From assembly GCF_002025705.1 (NCBI RefSeq), contig NZ_CP018846.1, positions 5,199,501 through 5,263,500 of the forward strand: a stretch of DNA of 64,000 nucleotides. The letters are read 5' to 3'. The translations under genes were made by a program, and so were the position numbers. Origin of the DNA: Pseudomonas putida. GTDB taxonomy: Bacteria > Pseudomonadota > Gammaproteobacteria > Pseudomonadales > Pseudomonadaceae. The notes beneath the pieces were generated by a model. It saw only the letters and a list, made by a program, of their open reading frames with translations, did not search any database and was not told where the DNA came from. Positions within the stretch are counted from its first letter, which is position 1. Each line of letters starts with the position of its first letter. Below, piece after piece: positions 44,217-53,736 of the stretch.

Positions 44217-44391
44217 TCAACCCATCCAGGCGGTCGCTACCAGGCAAACCGCAGTGATACTGATAGAGATTCAATCGGGCACACGGCCACGCCGGCACCG
44301 CAGGGGCACTATCATCCGCGAAATATCGGCTCGACTCCAGCATTTCTGCCTGGAACGGCGTTGAAATTGCCGTTCCAGACATTTCGTCGGA

Positions 44392-46650
44392 TTATGCCGG
44401 CATTTCCACCTGCAAGCTGTCGACCCGCTGGAAGCCGCGTGGCAGCTTGCTACCGCGCCGGCCACGCTCGCCCTTGTAGTGTTCGAGGTCGTCGGCTTTA
44501 AGAGACAGGGTACGCTTGCCGGCTTGCAATACAAGGGTTGCACCCTCGGCAATCACCGCCAGATCGGTGACAAATTCTTCACGACTGGCAACCCGATCAC
44601 CGGGCACACCGATGATCTTGTTGCCCTTGCCTTTGCCCAGCTGTGGCAGGTCGGAAACCTTGAACACCAGCAAACGACCTTCGGTGGTCACCGCCGCCAG
44701 CCAGTCCTGCTCACGGTCGGCCACCGGGCGCGGGGTCATGACCTTGGCACCGTTGGGCAAGCTGAGCAGCCCTTTGCCGGCCTTGTTCTTGGCCTGCAGG
44801 TCTTCACCTTTGACCACGAACCCGTAACCGGCGTCCGAAGCCACCACATACAGTGCATCATCGTCAGGCAGCAGCACGCATTCGAAGGTCGCCCCAGGCG
44901 GTGGCGTCAGGCGGCCGGTCAATGGCTCGCCCTGGCCACGCGCCGATGGCAGGGTATGCGCGGCCACCGAATAACTGCGCCCGGTGGAATCAATCAACAC
45001 GGCAAACTGGTTGGAGCGCCCGGCAGCGGCGGCCTTGAAGCCGTCGCCGGCCTTGTAGGACAGGCCGGTAGCGTCGATGTCGTGGCCCTTGGCGCAACGC
45101 ACCCAGCCCTTTTCCGACAGCACCACGGTGACCGGCTCGGTCGGCATCAGCTCGTTTTCAGACAAGGCCTTGGCTTCGGCGCGCTCGACGATTGGCGAGC
45201 GGCGGTCGTCGCCATAGGTTTCGGCGTCCTTGATCAGCTCGCTACGCACCAGCTTGCGCAGCTTGGCGTCGCTGCCCAGCAGCGCTTGCAGCTTGGCCTG
45301 CTCCTTGAGCAGTTCGTCCTGTTCGCCACGGATTTTCATCTCTTCCAGACGCGCCAACTGCCGCAGGCGTGTCTCAAGGATGTAGTCGGCCTGGATCTCG
45401 GTGAGCTGGAAACGTTCGATCAGCGCCTGCTTGGGGTGCTCTTCGGTACGGATGATGTGGATCACTTCATCCAGGTTGAGGAACGCGGTGAGCAAACCTT
45501 CCAACAGGTGCAGGCGCTTCTCGACCTTGTCCAGGCGGTGCTGCAGGCGGCGGCGAACGGTGTTGGTGCGGAACTCCAGCCACTCCAGCAGCAGCGCGCG
45601 CAGGTTCTTCAGCTGCGGGCGGCCGTCGAGGCCGATGATGTTGACGTTGACCCGGTAGCTGCTTTCCAGGTCGGTGGTGGCGAACAGGTGCTGCATCAGT
45701 TCGTCGGCATCGACGCGGTTGGAGCGTGGAATGATGACGATGCGGCAAGGGTTCTCGTGGTCCGACTCGTCACGCAGGTCGGCGACCATCGGCAGCTTCT
45801 TGGCCTGCATCTGCGCGGCGATCTGCTCCAGCACCTTGGCCCCGGAGACCTGATGCGGCAGCGCGGTAACCACAATGTCGCCATCCTCGACGCGGTACAC
45901 GGCGCGCATGCGGATAGAGCCGCGGCCGCTTTCGTAGATCTTCTGGATTTCCGCACGCGGGGTGATGATTTCGGCCTCGGTCGGGTAGTCCGGGCCCTGA
46001 ATGTGTTCGCACAGCTGCTCGATGGTAGCCTTGGGCTCGTCGAGCAGGCGCACACAGGCGCTGGCCACTTCACGCAGGTTGTGCGGTGGCACATCGGTGG
46101 CCATGCCCACGGCGATACCAGTGGTGCCGTTGAGCAGGATATTCGGCAGGCGCGCCGGCAATACCGCAGGCTCCTGCAGCGTGCCGTCGAAGTTCGGCAC
46201 CCAATCGACGGTGCCCTGGCCCACTTCGCTGAGCAGCACTTCCGAGTAACGCGACAGGCGTGCCTCGGTATAACGCATTGCGGCGAACGACTTCGGATCG
46301 TCCGGTGCACCCCAGTTGCCCTGGCCGTCTACCAGGGTGTAGCGGTAGCTGAACGGCTGCGCCATCAGCACCATGGCTTCGTAGCAGGCCGAATCGCCGT
46401 GGGGGTGGAACTTGCCGAGCACGTCGCCGACGGTACGGGCGGACTTCTTGTGCTTGGCGTCGGCATCGAGCCCCAACTCGCTCATGGCGTAGACGATGCG
46501 TCGCTGCACCGGCTTCAGGCCGTCGCCGATGTGCGGCAAGGCCCGGTCCATGATCACGTACATGGAGTAGTTGAGGTAGGCCTGTTCGGTGAAGTCAGCC
46601 AACGAGCGGCGTTCGACGCCGTCCAGGCTGAGTTCCAGTGAGTCGCTCAT
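44392..46650 (-). CDS. parC: DNA topoisomerase IV subunit A
   Basis: 752-residue decatenase subunit. N-terminal winged-helix domain with PVQRRIVYAMSELGL and the quinolone region HPHGDSACYEAMV; S87 and E91 are the wild-type residues. The catalytic tyrosine lies in EARLSRYSEVLL. The C-terminal half holds degenerate beta-pinwheel blades (KGWVRCAKGHDID, DAGYGFVVKGEDL). It lies ten bases after the retropepsin-like gene in the parE-to-parC cluster. Confidence 0.97.
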   Translation of the reverse strand: MSDSLELSLDGVERRSLADFTEQAYLNYSMYVIMDRALPHIGDGLKPVQRRIVYAMSELGLDADAKHKKSARTVGDVLGKFHPHGDSACYEAMVLMAQPFSYRYTLVDGQGNWGAPDDPKSFAAMRYTEARLSRYSEVLLSEVGQGTVDWVPNFDGTLQEPAVLPARLPNILLNGTTGIAVGMATDVPPHNLREVASACVRLLDEPKATIEQLCEHIQGPDYPTEAEIITPRAEIQKIYESGRGSIRMRAVYRVEDGDIVVTALPHQVSGAKVLEQIAAQMQAKKLPMVADLRDESDHENPCRIVIIPRSNRVDADELMQHLFATTDLESSYRVNVNIIGLDGRPQLKNLRALLLEWLEFRTNTVRRRLQHRLDKVEKRLHLLEGLLTAFLNLDEVIHIIRTEEHPKQALIERFQLTEIQADYILETRLRQLARLEEMKIRGEQDELLKEQAKLQALLGSDAKLRKLVRSELIKDAETYGDDRRSPIVERAEAKALSENELMPTEPVTVVLSEKGWVRCAKGHDIDATGLSYKAGDGFKAAAAGRSNQFAVLIDSTGRSYSVAAHTLPSARGQGEPLTGRLTPPPGATFECVLLPDDDALYVVASDAGYGFVVKGEDLQAKNKAGKGLLSLPNGAKVMTPRPVADREQDWLAAVTTEGRLLVFKVSDLPQLGKGKGNKIIGVPGDRVASREEFVTDLAVIAEGATLVLQAGKRTLSLKADDLEHYKGERGRRGSKLPRGFQRVDSLQVEMPA

Positions 46651-46660
46651 GCGGGCCTCG

Positions 46661-47179
46661 TCATTTCAGGTTCTGGCGCAGCAGCATGGTGCCGCCGCGC
46701 TGGGTAAATTCAAGTTGTTTGAGGGCGCTCATGCCCAGCAACACGGTCTGCCCGTCCAGGCCCGGCACCACCAGGGCGCGTACATTCTGTAGCCGGATAT
46801 CGCCCAGTTGCAGGGTGCCCAGCCGCGTTCGGTAGCCTTCGGTACGGCCGTTGGCGGTGCTCAGCACCACCGGGCTACCGCGCTGCAGGTTCAGGTCCTT
46901 GGCCAGCGCCTCGGGTATCGCCACGTCGGTGGCACCGGTGTCGAGCATGAAATGCACCACCTGGCCGTTGATCGCGCCGTCCACCACGAAGTGGCCCTGG
47001 CCATTACCCAGCAAGCGCACTTCGATGAAACCGTCGCCATGGGACGACTGCACCTGCGTGTTCGGGTTGCGCTCGTGTTCTTCCCATTGCCCGAAGAAGC
47101 GTGTGGCCAGGAACAGCCCCGCCGCCCAGGCGACGATCATCAGTACCTTGCCCGCGCGCTTGCCCGGTGGCTGGCTCAT
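46661..47179 (-). CDS. Retropepsin-like aspartic protease, membrane anchored
   Basis: 172 residues: a short basic N-terminus, one membrane span (VLMIVAWAAGLFLATRFFG) and a single-lobe aspartic protease domain with FMLDTGATDVAIP (catalytic Asp), RLGTLQLGDIRLQNVRALVV and LLGMSALKQL. This is the TIGR02281/RVP-like bacterial family, active as a dimer if at all. It overlaps the phytase-like gene by four bases and precedes parC by ten. Substrate unknown. Confidence 0.85.
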   Translation of the reverse strand: MSQPPGKRAGKVLMIVAWAAGLFLATRFFGQWEEHERNPNTQVQSSHGDGFIEVRLLGNGQGHFVVDGAINGQVVHFMLDTGATDVAIPEALAKDLNLQRGSPVVLSTANGRTEGYRTRLGTLQLGDIRLQNVRALVVPGLDGQTVLLGMSALKQLEFTQRGGTMLLRQNLK

Positions 47180-48162
47180 GGAGTGGCGCTCCAGCCGCCT
47201 TGTGGCGCTTCAAAGCGCCAGACGATCGGCCGGCTTTCGCCATCGGCACGGTCGCCATTGTTGTTGTCCAGGCCGATCCAGGCGCCTTTGGCATCGATCA
47301 CCAACGCTTCGGCCAGGCCGTACGGCTGGTCGTAGCGGCGCTCTGGTACCAGGGCCTCGGCGGCGAATGACCAGCACTGCTCGATCTTGCCGCTCGTGGC
47401 ATCACGCCGGCACACGCGGTAGGCGTTGCGTTCGAGGGTAAACAGCTTGCCCTCGAACCAGGCGAGGTCGGCGAAATCGCGGGACAGCGCCCGGGGGTTG
47501 GGCATCTGCGGCGGCTGCATTTCGACCCCAGCTTCGCTCAGCAACACGCAACTGCGCCCGCAGGTCCACACCGACTGCTGGCGCTCGATGGCCACGAGGC
47601 CGCGCCGTTCGCGCTCGGCTGCCAGCCAGAGGCGGTCGCCCGCCGGGTTAATTGCCAGGCCCTCGAACAGGGCATTGAAGTTGAGCAGCATGCCGCTGGC
47701 CCGGGCCTGACGCACCATCGCCGGGTCAATCTTCAGCCACGCCGGCTCACCCTCGGCAGGCAACTGCAGCACCGCCGCATGGGCCTCGCTGACCAGGTAG
47801 AGGTTGCCCGCCTGGTCACAGGTGATGCCTTCGTAATCCAGTTCGCCACCACGCACGTAGGACGCCGCCCAGCTACGCGACTTCAACCCCCACGGCAGGC
47901 CGCTCTCGGGCACTGGTGGTGGTGTGAAGGTCAGCGGCTGGGCACGCCATACGGGGCTCTGCTGGTCGAAGCGGTAGATGCGGTCGTCATCACGATCGGA
48001 TACACCCCACAGCCCGCCCCGGCACTCGGCCAGGCCGGACAGGTTGCCACCGCGCATGCCCTCGATCGGGTACTCAGAGGCAAGCTTCAGTTCCGGCCAG
48101 TTGCCCGCCAGGCTCGGCAGGGCAACCAGCGCCAGGCAGGCCGCGACCAGCAGACGAATCAA
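47176..48162 (-). CDS. Secreted esterase-like activity of phytase family protein
   Basis: 328 residues with signal peptide (MIRLLVAACLALVALPSLAG) and a beta-propeller-like body: GNLSGLAECRGGLWGVSDRDDDRIYRF, EGITCDQAGNLYLVSEAH and FEGLAINPAGDRLWLAAERE. These fit the esterase-like phytase (PF13449-type) family, whose enzymatic role is poorly defined. It starts with TTG at 48162 with GAGG seven bases ahead. Four-base overlaps join it to parE upstream and the retropepsin gene downstream. Confidence 0.85.
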   Translation of the reverse strand: MIRLLVAACLALVALPSLAGNWPELKLASEYPIEGMRGGNLSGLAECRGGLWGVSDRDDDRIYRFDQQSPVWRAQPLTFTPPPVPESGLPWGLKSRSWAASYVRGGELDYEGITCDQAGNLYLVSEAHAAVLQLPAEGEPAWLKIDPAMVRQARASGMLLNFNALFEGLAINPAGDRLWLAAERERRGLVAIERQQSVWTCGRSCVLLSEAGVEMQPPQMPNPRALSRDFADLAWFEGKLFTLERNAYRVCRRDATSGKIEQCWSFAAEALVPERRYDQPYGLAEALVIDAKGAWIGLDNNNGDRADGESRPIVWRFEAPQGGWSATP

Positions 48163-50063
48163 ACCAGGACCTCAGCCAGGTTGCCTTTGGTTTCCAGCCA
48201 GTTCTTGCGGTCGCCGGCGCGCTTCTTGGCCAGCAGCATGTCCATGATCTCGGTGGTGCCCTGCACATCGTCCAGGGTCAGCTGGACCAGGCGCCGGGTG
48301 TTCGGGTCCATGGTGGTTTCACGCAGCTGCGGCGGGTTCATCTCACCCAGCCCCTTGAATCGGGTGACCTGCGGCTTGCCGCGTTTCTTCTCGGCTACCA
48401 GCCGGTCGAGGATGCCATCACGCTCGGCTTCGTCGAGGGCGTAGTAGATTTCCTTGCCCAGGTCGATACGGTACAGCGGCGGCATGGCGACGTAGACGTG
48501 GCCGGCCTCGACCAACGGGCGGAAGTGCTGGACGAACAGTGCGCAAAGCAAGGTAGCGATGTGCAGGCCGTCGGAGTCGGCGTCGGCGAGGATGCAGACC
48601 TTGCCGTAGCGCAGCTGCGACAGGTCGGCCGCGCCTGGGTCGACACCGATGGCAACGGCGATGTTGTGCACTTCCTGGCTGGCCAGCACTTCGCCGCCGT
48701 CCACTTCCCAGGTGTTGAGGATTTTGCCGCGCAGCGGCAGGATGGCCTGGAACTCCTTGTCACGGGCCTGCTTGGCCGACCCACCGGCAGAGTCACCCTC
48801 GACCAGGAACAGTTCGGCGCGCATCGGGTCCTGCCCGGCGCAATCGGCCAGTTTGCCTGGCAACGCCGGGCCCTGGGTGATGCGTTTGCGCTCGACCTTC
48901 TTGCTGGCCTTGAGACGCCGGCCAGCGTTGCTGATGGCCAGCTCGGCCAGTTGCATGCCCAGCTCGGGGTGGGCGTTGAGCCACAGACTGAAGGCGTCCT
49001 TGACCACACCGGAGACAAACGCCGCAGCCTCGCGAGACGACAGGCGCTCTTTGGTCTGGCCGGAGAACTGTGGTTCCTGCATCTTCATCGAAAGGACGAA
49101 GGTGATGCGCTCCCAGACGTCTTCCGGTGCCAGCTTGACCCCACGCGGCAGCAGGTTGCGGAATTCGCAGAACTCGCGCATGGCGTCGAGCAGGCCCTGG
49201 CGCAGACCATTGACATGAGTACCGCCCTGGGCGGTAGGGATCAGGTTGACGTAGCTTTCCTGAACGCTGTCGCCGCCTTCAGGCAGCCACAGCAGGGCCC
49301 AGTCCACAGCCTCCTTGTTACCCGCCAGGCTGCCGCAGAACGGCTCGTCGGGCAGGCGCTGGAACTCGCTGACCGAGTCGACCAGGTACGAACGCAGGCC
49401 ATCTTCGTAGTGCCACTCGACCTTCTCGCCGCTAGCCTTGTCCTCGAAGCTGACCAACAGGCCCGGGCACAGTACGGCCTTGGCCTTGAGCACGTGCTTG
49501 AGGCGGCTGATGGAGAACTTCGCCGAATCGAAATATTTCGGGTCCGGGCTGAAGTACACGCTGGTACCGGTGTTGCGCTTGCCGACCGTACCGACCACTT
49601 CCAGCTCGCTGGCCTTGAAGCCATCGGCAAAGGTCATCTGGTACTCGTTGCCGTCACGTTTGACGCGCACGCGCACCTGGGTCGACAAGGCGTTGACCAC
49701 CGAAATACCCACGCCGTGCAGGCCGCCGGAGAACTGGTAGTTCTTGTTGGAGAACTTGCCGCCGGCGTGCAGCTTGGTGAGGATCAGCTCGACGCCCGAC
49801 ACGCCCTCTTCAGGGTGGATGTCCACCGGCATGCCACGGCCATCGTCACTGACTTCCAGCGAATGGTCGGCGTGGAGGATGACCTGCACCGAGCGGGCGT
49901 GGCCGGCCAGGGCTTCGTCAACGCTGTTGTCGATGACTTCCTGGGCCAGGTGATTAGGCCGGCTGGTATCGGTGTACATGCCCGGGCGTTTACGCACCGG
50001 GTCGAGGCCGGAGAGGACTTCGATGGCGTCTGCGTTATAGGCGCTAGCGCTGGGATTGGCCAT
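48159..50063 (-). CDS. parE: DNA topoisomerase IV subunit B
   Basis: 634-residue ATPase subunit. GHKL domain with VIDNSVDEALAGHA, DGRGMPVDIHPEEGVSG and GGLHGVGISVVNALS; transducer; TOPRIM domain with VEGDSAGGSAKQARD and ILADADSDGLH. It is 35 bases downstream of yqiA and overlaps the next gene by four bases. Confidence 0.98.
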   Translation of the reverse strand: MANPSASAYNADAIEVLSGLDPVRKRPGMYTDTSRPNHLAQEVIDNSVDEALAGHARSVQVILHADHSLEVSDDGRGMPVDIHPEEGVSGVELILTKLHAGGKFSNKNYQFSGGLHGVGISVVNALSTQVRVRVKRDGNEYQMTFADGFKASELEVVGTVGKRNTGTSVYFSPDPKYFDSAKFSISRLKHVLKAKAVLCPGLLVSFEDKASGEKVEWHYEDGLRSYLVDSVSEFQRLPDEPFCGSLAGNKEAVDWALLWLPEGGDSVQESYVNLIPTAQGGTHVNGLRQGLLDAMREFCEFRNLLPRGVKLAPEDVWERITFVLSMKMQEPQFSGQTKERLSSREAAAFVSGVVKDAFSLWLNAHPELGMQLAELAISNAGRRLKASKKVERKRITQGPALPGKLADCAGQDPMRAELFLVEGDSAGGSAKQARDKEFQAILPLRGKILNTWEVDGGEVLASQEVHNIAVAIGVDPGAADLSQLRYGKVCILADADSDGLHIATLLCALFVQHFRPLVEAGHVYVAMPPLYRIDLGKEIYYALDEAERDGILDRLVAEKKRGKPQVTRFKGLGEMNPPQLRETTMDPNTRRLVQLTLDDVQGTTEIMDMLLAKKRAGDRKNWLETKGNLAEVLV

Positions 50064-50098
50064 GGGTTCTCGTCGTCAGTCTGGTGAATGCAAAAAGA

Positions 50099-50707
50099 TC
50101 AAAATACAGAAAAATCGAGTGCCGCATACTGCTGCCGGGCAATACCGGCAAACGCCAGCAGGCCTGGCAGTTGTTCGGCAAAGCCTTGGTAACTGTGGTC
50201 GCCACCGGCCTGGATGCGTAGCGCGCAAGCCCGGTAATAATGCTCGGCGTGACGGTAGTCCAGTGTTTCATCGGCTGTCTGCAGCCACACTTGATAGCGG
50301 CCTGGGTCGGTCGGTGCCGGGACTTCCAGCTCGGCCAGGGCTTGCACATGGTCCAGGGTCAGCTCCCACGTCTCGCCAGTGTAGTGGTTGCGCTGGGCAC
50401 CCAGATAACCGTCGAAGCGCTTGTGCGGGGTGACTGCCGGGTTGACCAGCAGGGCTTTCAGCCCATGGCGCTCGGCCAGATGGGTGGCATAGTAGCCGCC
50501 GAGCGAACTGCCGACCAGCAGGGGCGCCCCGAGCTCGGCGATGGCGGCTTCGAGCTGGACCATGGCCTGGCGCGGGTGGTGGTGCAAGCTCGGGACGCGC
50601 AACTGCTGCGACAGGCCCATCTGCCGCATGACAGCCTCGAGCTGGCGCGCCTTGGTGGAAAGCGGTGAGCTGTTGAAGCCATGGATATAGAGGATGGAAC
50701 CCGACAT
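50099..50707 (-). CDS. yqiA: YqiA family alpha/beta-hydrolase (esterase)
   Basis: 202-residue UPF0227/YqiA esterase. ILYIHGFNSSPLSTKARQL holds the oxyanion region, VGSSLGGYYATHLAERHG the nucleophile serine (GSSLGG), and GGDHSYQGF the C-terminal His. The start at 50707 (MSGSILYIHGF) fits the family; the frame open to 50857 runs into the cpdA stop region. It lies between cpdA and parE as in enterobacteria. Confidence 0.92.
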   Translation of the reverse strand: MSGSILYIHGFNSSPLSTKARQLEAVMRQMGLSQQLRVPSLHHHPRQAMVQLEAAIAELGAPLLVGSSLGGYYATHLAERHGLKALLVNPAVTPHKRFDGYLGAQRNHYTGETWELTLDHVQALAELEVPAPTDPGRYQVWLQTADETLDYRHAEHYYRACALRIQAGGDHSYQGFAEQLPGLLAFAGIARQQYAALDFSVF

Positions 50708-50853
50708 GCTGCCCCCGGAATCTTTGGCTTCGCGCCCGATCGAGTGGGCGCAGGGACGCGCAGTGTAGCGTGTTCGCCGGGCTTTGGCGCCAGATGGCCA
50801 ATTTCGCAACAATTTCTTCAAAAAGCTGGGACTGCTACGCAGTCCCACAATCA

Positions 50854-51657
50854 TCAATATCCCGAGCTGTTGAAGTCGAGCCTCACTTCGAAATCAGCGG
50901 CTCGCTCCACACCGGTCTCCACACGCCCATCGGCATGCAGGCGCAACCAGCGATACCCCGGCTGCTCTTCGCTGACCTTGAAGTCCTCGCTACCTGCCGC
51001 GAACTGGATGCAGGTCGACGGCGTGGCCAGCAGGCGCAAGCCATCGCGTTCTTCATCCCATTCCTGGTGAATGTGCCCCCAAAGCAATGCCTTCACTTGT
51101 GGATAACCGTGCAGGCGCTGCAGGAGTTGATCGGCATTACGCAAACCGATCGGGGCGATCCAGGCACAACCGATATCCACCGGCTGATGGTGGCAACACA
51201 CCAGGCAATGGCGCTCACCGGCCGACGACAACGCATCATCGAGGGCCAACAGCTGATCCGGTTCGAGCAACCCGTGGGTAGCACCAGGCACTGCCGTGTT
51301 CAGCATGACCACGCGCCAGGCGCCAATGTCAGTGACGGCCTGTACCAGCGCCGGGGCCACCTGGGCCATGACCCTCGCTTCATCATGGTTGCCTGGCAAC
51401 CAGCGGGTTGGCGCGGCAAACTCGCAGGTCAACTCACGAAACGCTTCATACGACCCGACGCTACCATCCTGGGACAGGTCTCCGGTACACAGCAGCAGGT
51501 CGACCTGCGGCTGCTCACGGCGCACCTGGGCCACCACATGGCGCAAGCTGTCACGGGTATTGAGGCCCAGCAAGGTGCCCGCCGGGTTGGCGAACAGGTG
51601 GGCATCGGTCAGTTGCACCACATGCACGGGCGCAGGGGAAGGGTCTGGGTGCGGCAA
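50854..51657 (-). CDS. cpdA: 3',5'-cyclic-AMP phosphodiesterase
   Basis: 267-residue class III cyclic nucleotide phosphodiesterase. Metallophosphoesterase motifs in order: VQLTDAHLFANPAG, LLCTGDLSQDGS, LPGNHDEAR, LVCCHHQP and LWGHIHQEW. It would set cAMP levels for Vfr-type control. It starts with TTG 51657 preceded by GGAGAC; no earlier ATG is in frame. Confidence 0.93.
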   Translation of the reverse strand: MPHPDPSPAPVHVVQLTDAHLFANPAGTLLGLNTRDSLRHVVAQVRREQPQVDLLLCTGDLSQDGSVGSYEAFRELTCEFAAPTRWLPGNHDEARVMAQVAPALVQAVTDIGAWRVVMLNTAVPGATHGLLEPDQLLALDDALSSAGERHCLVCCHHQPVDIGCAWIAPIGLRNADQLLQRLHGYPQVKALLWGHIHQEWDEERDGLRLLATPSTCIQFAAGSEDFKVSEEQPGYRWLRLHADGRVETGVERAADFEVRLDFNSSGY

Positions 51658-51742
51658 CGGCCGTCTCCTCGAACGGGTACTGCACGAATTATGGCGCTGG
51701 AACGGTTGCGAGCAAACACTCGCAGCCGACCCAGGTCACATT

Positions 51743-52195
51743 TCAGCGCACACTTGCCAGTTCGTGGCCGCAGGCCAGGCAATGGCTGAGCCATTCCCCG
51801 AGGAACAGATTGAGCTGAGCCTTCTCATCCGGCTGGTGCATGGCCTCGTTGGGGTACGGGTAAATGCTGCGCAGGCGGCGGGTGTGCTCGGCGCTGACCA
51901 CTTCGGCCATGCGCGCATCGTGATAGACCTGCACCTCAAGGTGAGGCACTGGCAGCCAAGGCAGGCTGTGCTCCTGGCGCACCCGCAAGGTGGTGGTATA
52001 GGGGCAGGCCAGCAGCACATCAAGCACCAGCACACCGAGCATCTGGTCGCCCTGGGTCATGCCGATGCGCCGCGAACTCTGGGTGGTACGCATATCGGGC
52101 AGCAAGCGCATGAGCCGGGCATAGTTGGCCTCGCAGGCTGCTTGCAGCCCGGCCAGATCGACCCGATAACGCTCACGCAGCAGGTTCACTTCCAC
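51743..52195 (-). CDS. DUF1249 domain protein
   Basis: 150-residue soluble protein of DUF1249, found beside nudF and cpdA in gammaproteobacteria. Visible: LQAACEANYARLMRLLPDM, YTTTLRVRQEH and EWLSHCLACGHE. Function unknown. The likely start is GTG 52195, inside the last codons of nudF (about ten-base overlap); GTG 52189 is an alternative with better spacing from GAGG. Translational coupling to nudF is likely either way. Confidence 0.82.
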   Translation of the reverse strand: MEVNLLRERYRVDLAGLQAACEANYARLMRLLPDMRTTQSSRRIGMTQGDQMLGVLVLDVLLACPYTTTLRVRQEHSLPWLPVPHLEVQVYHDARMAEVVSAEHTRRLRSIYPYPNEAMHQPDEKAQLNLFLGEWLSHCLACGHELASVR

Positions 52196-52803
52196 ATACC
52201 TCGGACTTCGTCTTTGTTCAGCGCCAGCCATTGCAGGCTGATGATGGTCGCCGCGTTGCAGATATGCCCGTCGCGTACCGCCTGCAGCGCATCGTCGAAC
52301 GACCACACCCGTACCCGGATGTCCTCGCCCTCTTCTTCCAGGCCATGCAGCCCGCCGGCACCTTCACTGGTGCAGCGGCCCAGGTACAGGTGGACGTACT
52401 CATCACTGCCACCTGGCGAAGGGAAGTAGCGGGTTATCGGCCACAGGGCGCCTATTGCCAGCCCGGCTTCTTCCTCGGCTTCGCGATGGGCGACTTCTTC
52501 CAGCTCTTCTTCCCTGTCGATCAGCCCCGCGACCATCTCGATCAGCCAAGGGTTTTCGATCTTGCCCAGGGCGCCGACACGGAACTGCTCGATCAACACC
52601 ACCTCATCACGCAGCGGGTCGTAAGGCAGCACACAAACCGCATCGTGACGTACGAACAGCTCGCGGCTGATCTCACGCCCCATGCCGCCAGCGAACAATT
52701 CATGGCGTAGCTGCACCCTGTCGAGCTGGTAGAAGCCCTTGAAGCAGTTGGCCCGCTTGACGATCTCGACCGCCTTGGGCACCGAATTCAACGTGTCTGA
52801 CAT
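52186..52803 (-). CDS. nudF: ADP-ribose pyrophosphatase (Nudix)
   Basis: 205-residue Nudix hydrolase splitting ADP-ribose to AMP and ribose 5-phosphate. The Nudix box runs from GLIDREEEL to REAEEEAGL and keeps the metal-binding REAEEEAGL. FKGFYQLDRVQLRHELFAGG and YFPSPGGSDEYVHLYLGR are NudF-like. ATG 52803 has GAGG upstream. It heads the nudF-to-parC run and is divergent from the DUF3298 lipoprotein; the 186-base gap must hold both promoters. Confidence 0.93.
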   Translation of the reverse strand: MSDTLNSVPKAVEIVKRANCFKGFYQLDRVQLRHELFAGGMGREISRELFVRHDAVCVLPYDPLRDEVVLIEQFRVGALGKIENPWLIEMVAGLIDREEELEEVAHREAEEEAGLAIGALWPITRYFPSPGGSDEYVHLYLGRCTSEGAGGLHGLEEEGEDIRVRVWSFDDALQAVRDGHICNAATIISLQWLALNKDEVRGMWK

Positions 52804-52989
52804 GGAAATCCTCATTTACCTCAATTACCGCATCGCGCCATCCTACTCTGCACGGTTGCCCGTTTCACCCCTTTCCGGCAACCGTTCGCGCACTCGGGAC
52901 AGCACGCCTTCACTCTGTTAGCTTAGTGGCGAACTGAAGGCCGCGCAGACGGTCAAAGGCCGACTTTTCCCTGTTCTGCAAGGATCATC

Positions 52990-53736
52990 ATGACACTTGT
53001 CAAACTGACTTCCGTGGCCGTGCTGGCACTCGCTCTGGGTGCCTGCCAGAGCCTGTTCGCACCCAATTACCGGACCCCACTCGAGGTCAAGCGTGATGCC
53101 TGGGAGCACGTCAAACCCGGCTGCAGCGCAAGCGACTGCCCGCTGGTGAACATCGACACCGTCCACTTCCCTGCTCAGCCCAAGCTCGATGCCATTGTCG
53201 AAAAGCGCCTGCTGCAACTGACCGAAGACAATCAGCATGGCACCGCGCCAAGCACCCTGCAGGCCTACGAGCAGCAATACCTGGCCAGTGCCGACAAACG
53301 CAACAGCAGCTACCTGCAAGCCAAGGTACGCGAGCAGCATGACGGGCTGGTGATCATCGAGCTGTCCAGCTACCTCGACAGCGGCGGCGCCCACGGCATG
53401 CCGGGGCGCGGCTTCATCAACTATTCGCGCAAGCTGGACAAGGTGCTGACACTGCAGGACATGCTGGTGCCAGGCCAGGAGGAGACCTTCTGGAAGACCG
53501 TGGAAGAGTCTCACCGCGCCTGGCTGATCAGCGTGGGCATGGACAAGGACGCCGAGTTCGTCAAGACCTGGCCCTTCAAGCGTTCGCCGCACATCGCCCT
53601 GACGTACGGCGCGCTAGTGGTGAAGTACGAGGTCTATGCCATTGCGCCCTACTCCATGGGCCACGTGGAGCTGAAGATCCCTTACCCACGCCTGAACGGC
53701 GTACTCAAGCCTGAGCTGTTTCCCGGCCGCGGCTGA
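52990..53736 (+). CDS. DUF3298 (RsiV-like) lipoprotein
   Basis: 248-residue lipoprotein. Lipobox LGAC after MTLVKLTSVAVLALALGAC, then a DUF4163/DUF3298 body: VNIDTVHFPAQPKLDAIVEK, SSYLDSGGAHGMPGRGFINYSRK and ALTYGALVVKYEVYAIAPYSMGHVE. The GGAHG-type motif is shared with RsiV and PdaC-like proteins that bind lysozyme or peptidoglycan in Gram-positives; the role here is unknown. AGGATC precedes the ATG. Its 3' end overlaps the convergent cytX by 32 bases. Confidence 0.82.
   Translation: MTLVKLTSVAVLALALGACQSLFAPNYRTPLEVKRDAWEHVKPGCSASDCPLVNIDTVHFPAQPKLDAIVEKRLLQLTEDNQHGTAPSTLQAYEQQYLASADKRNSSYLQAKVREQHDGLVIIELSSYLDSGGAHGMPGRGFINYSRKLDKVLTLQDMLVPGQEETFWKTVEESHRAWLISVGMDKDAEFVKTWPFKRSPHIALTYGALVVKYEVYAIAPYSMGHVELKIPYPRLNGVLKPELFPGRG

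Noticed and set aside
44479..46641. 720-codon plus-strand open frame opposite parC
   Set aside because: Antisense shadow of a clear parC; no recognisable motifs.
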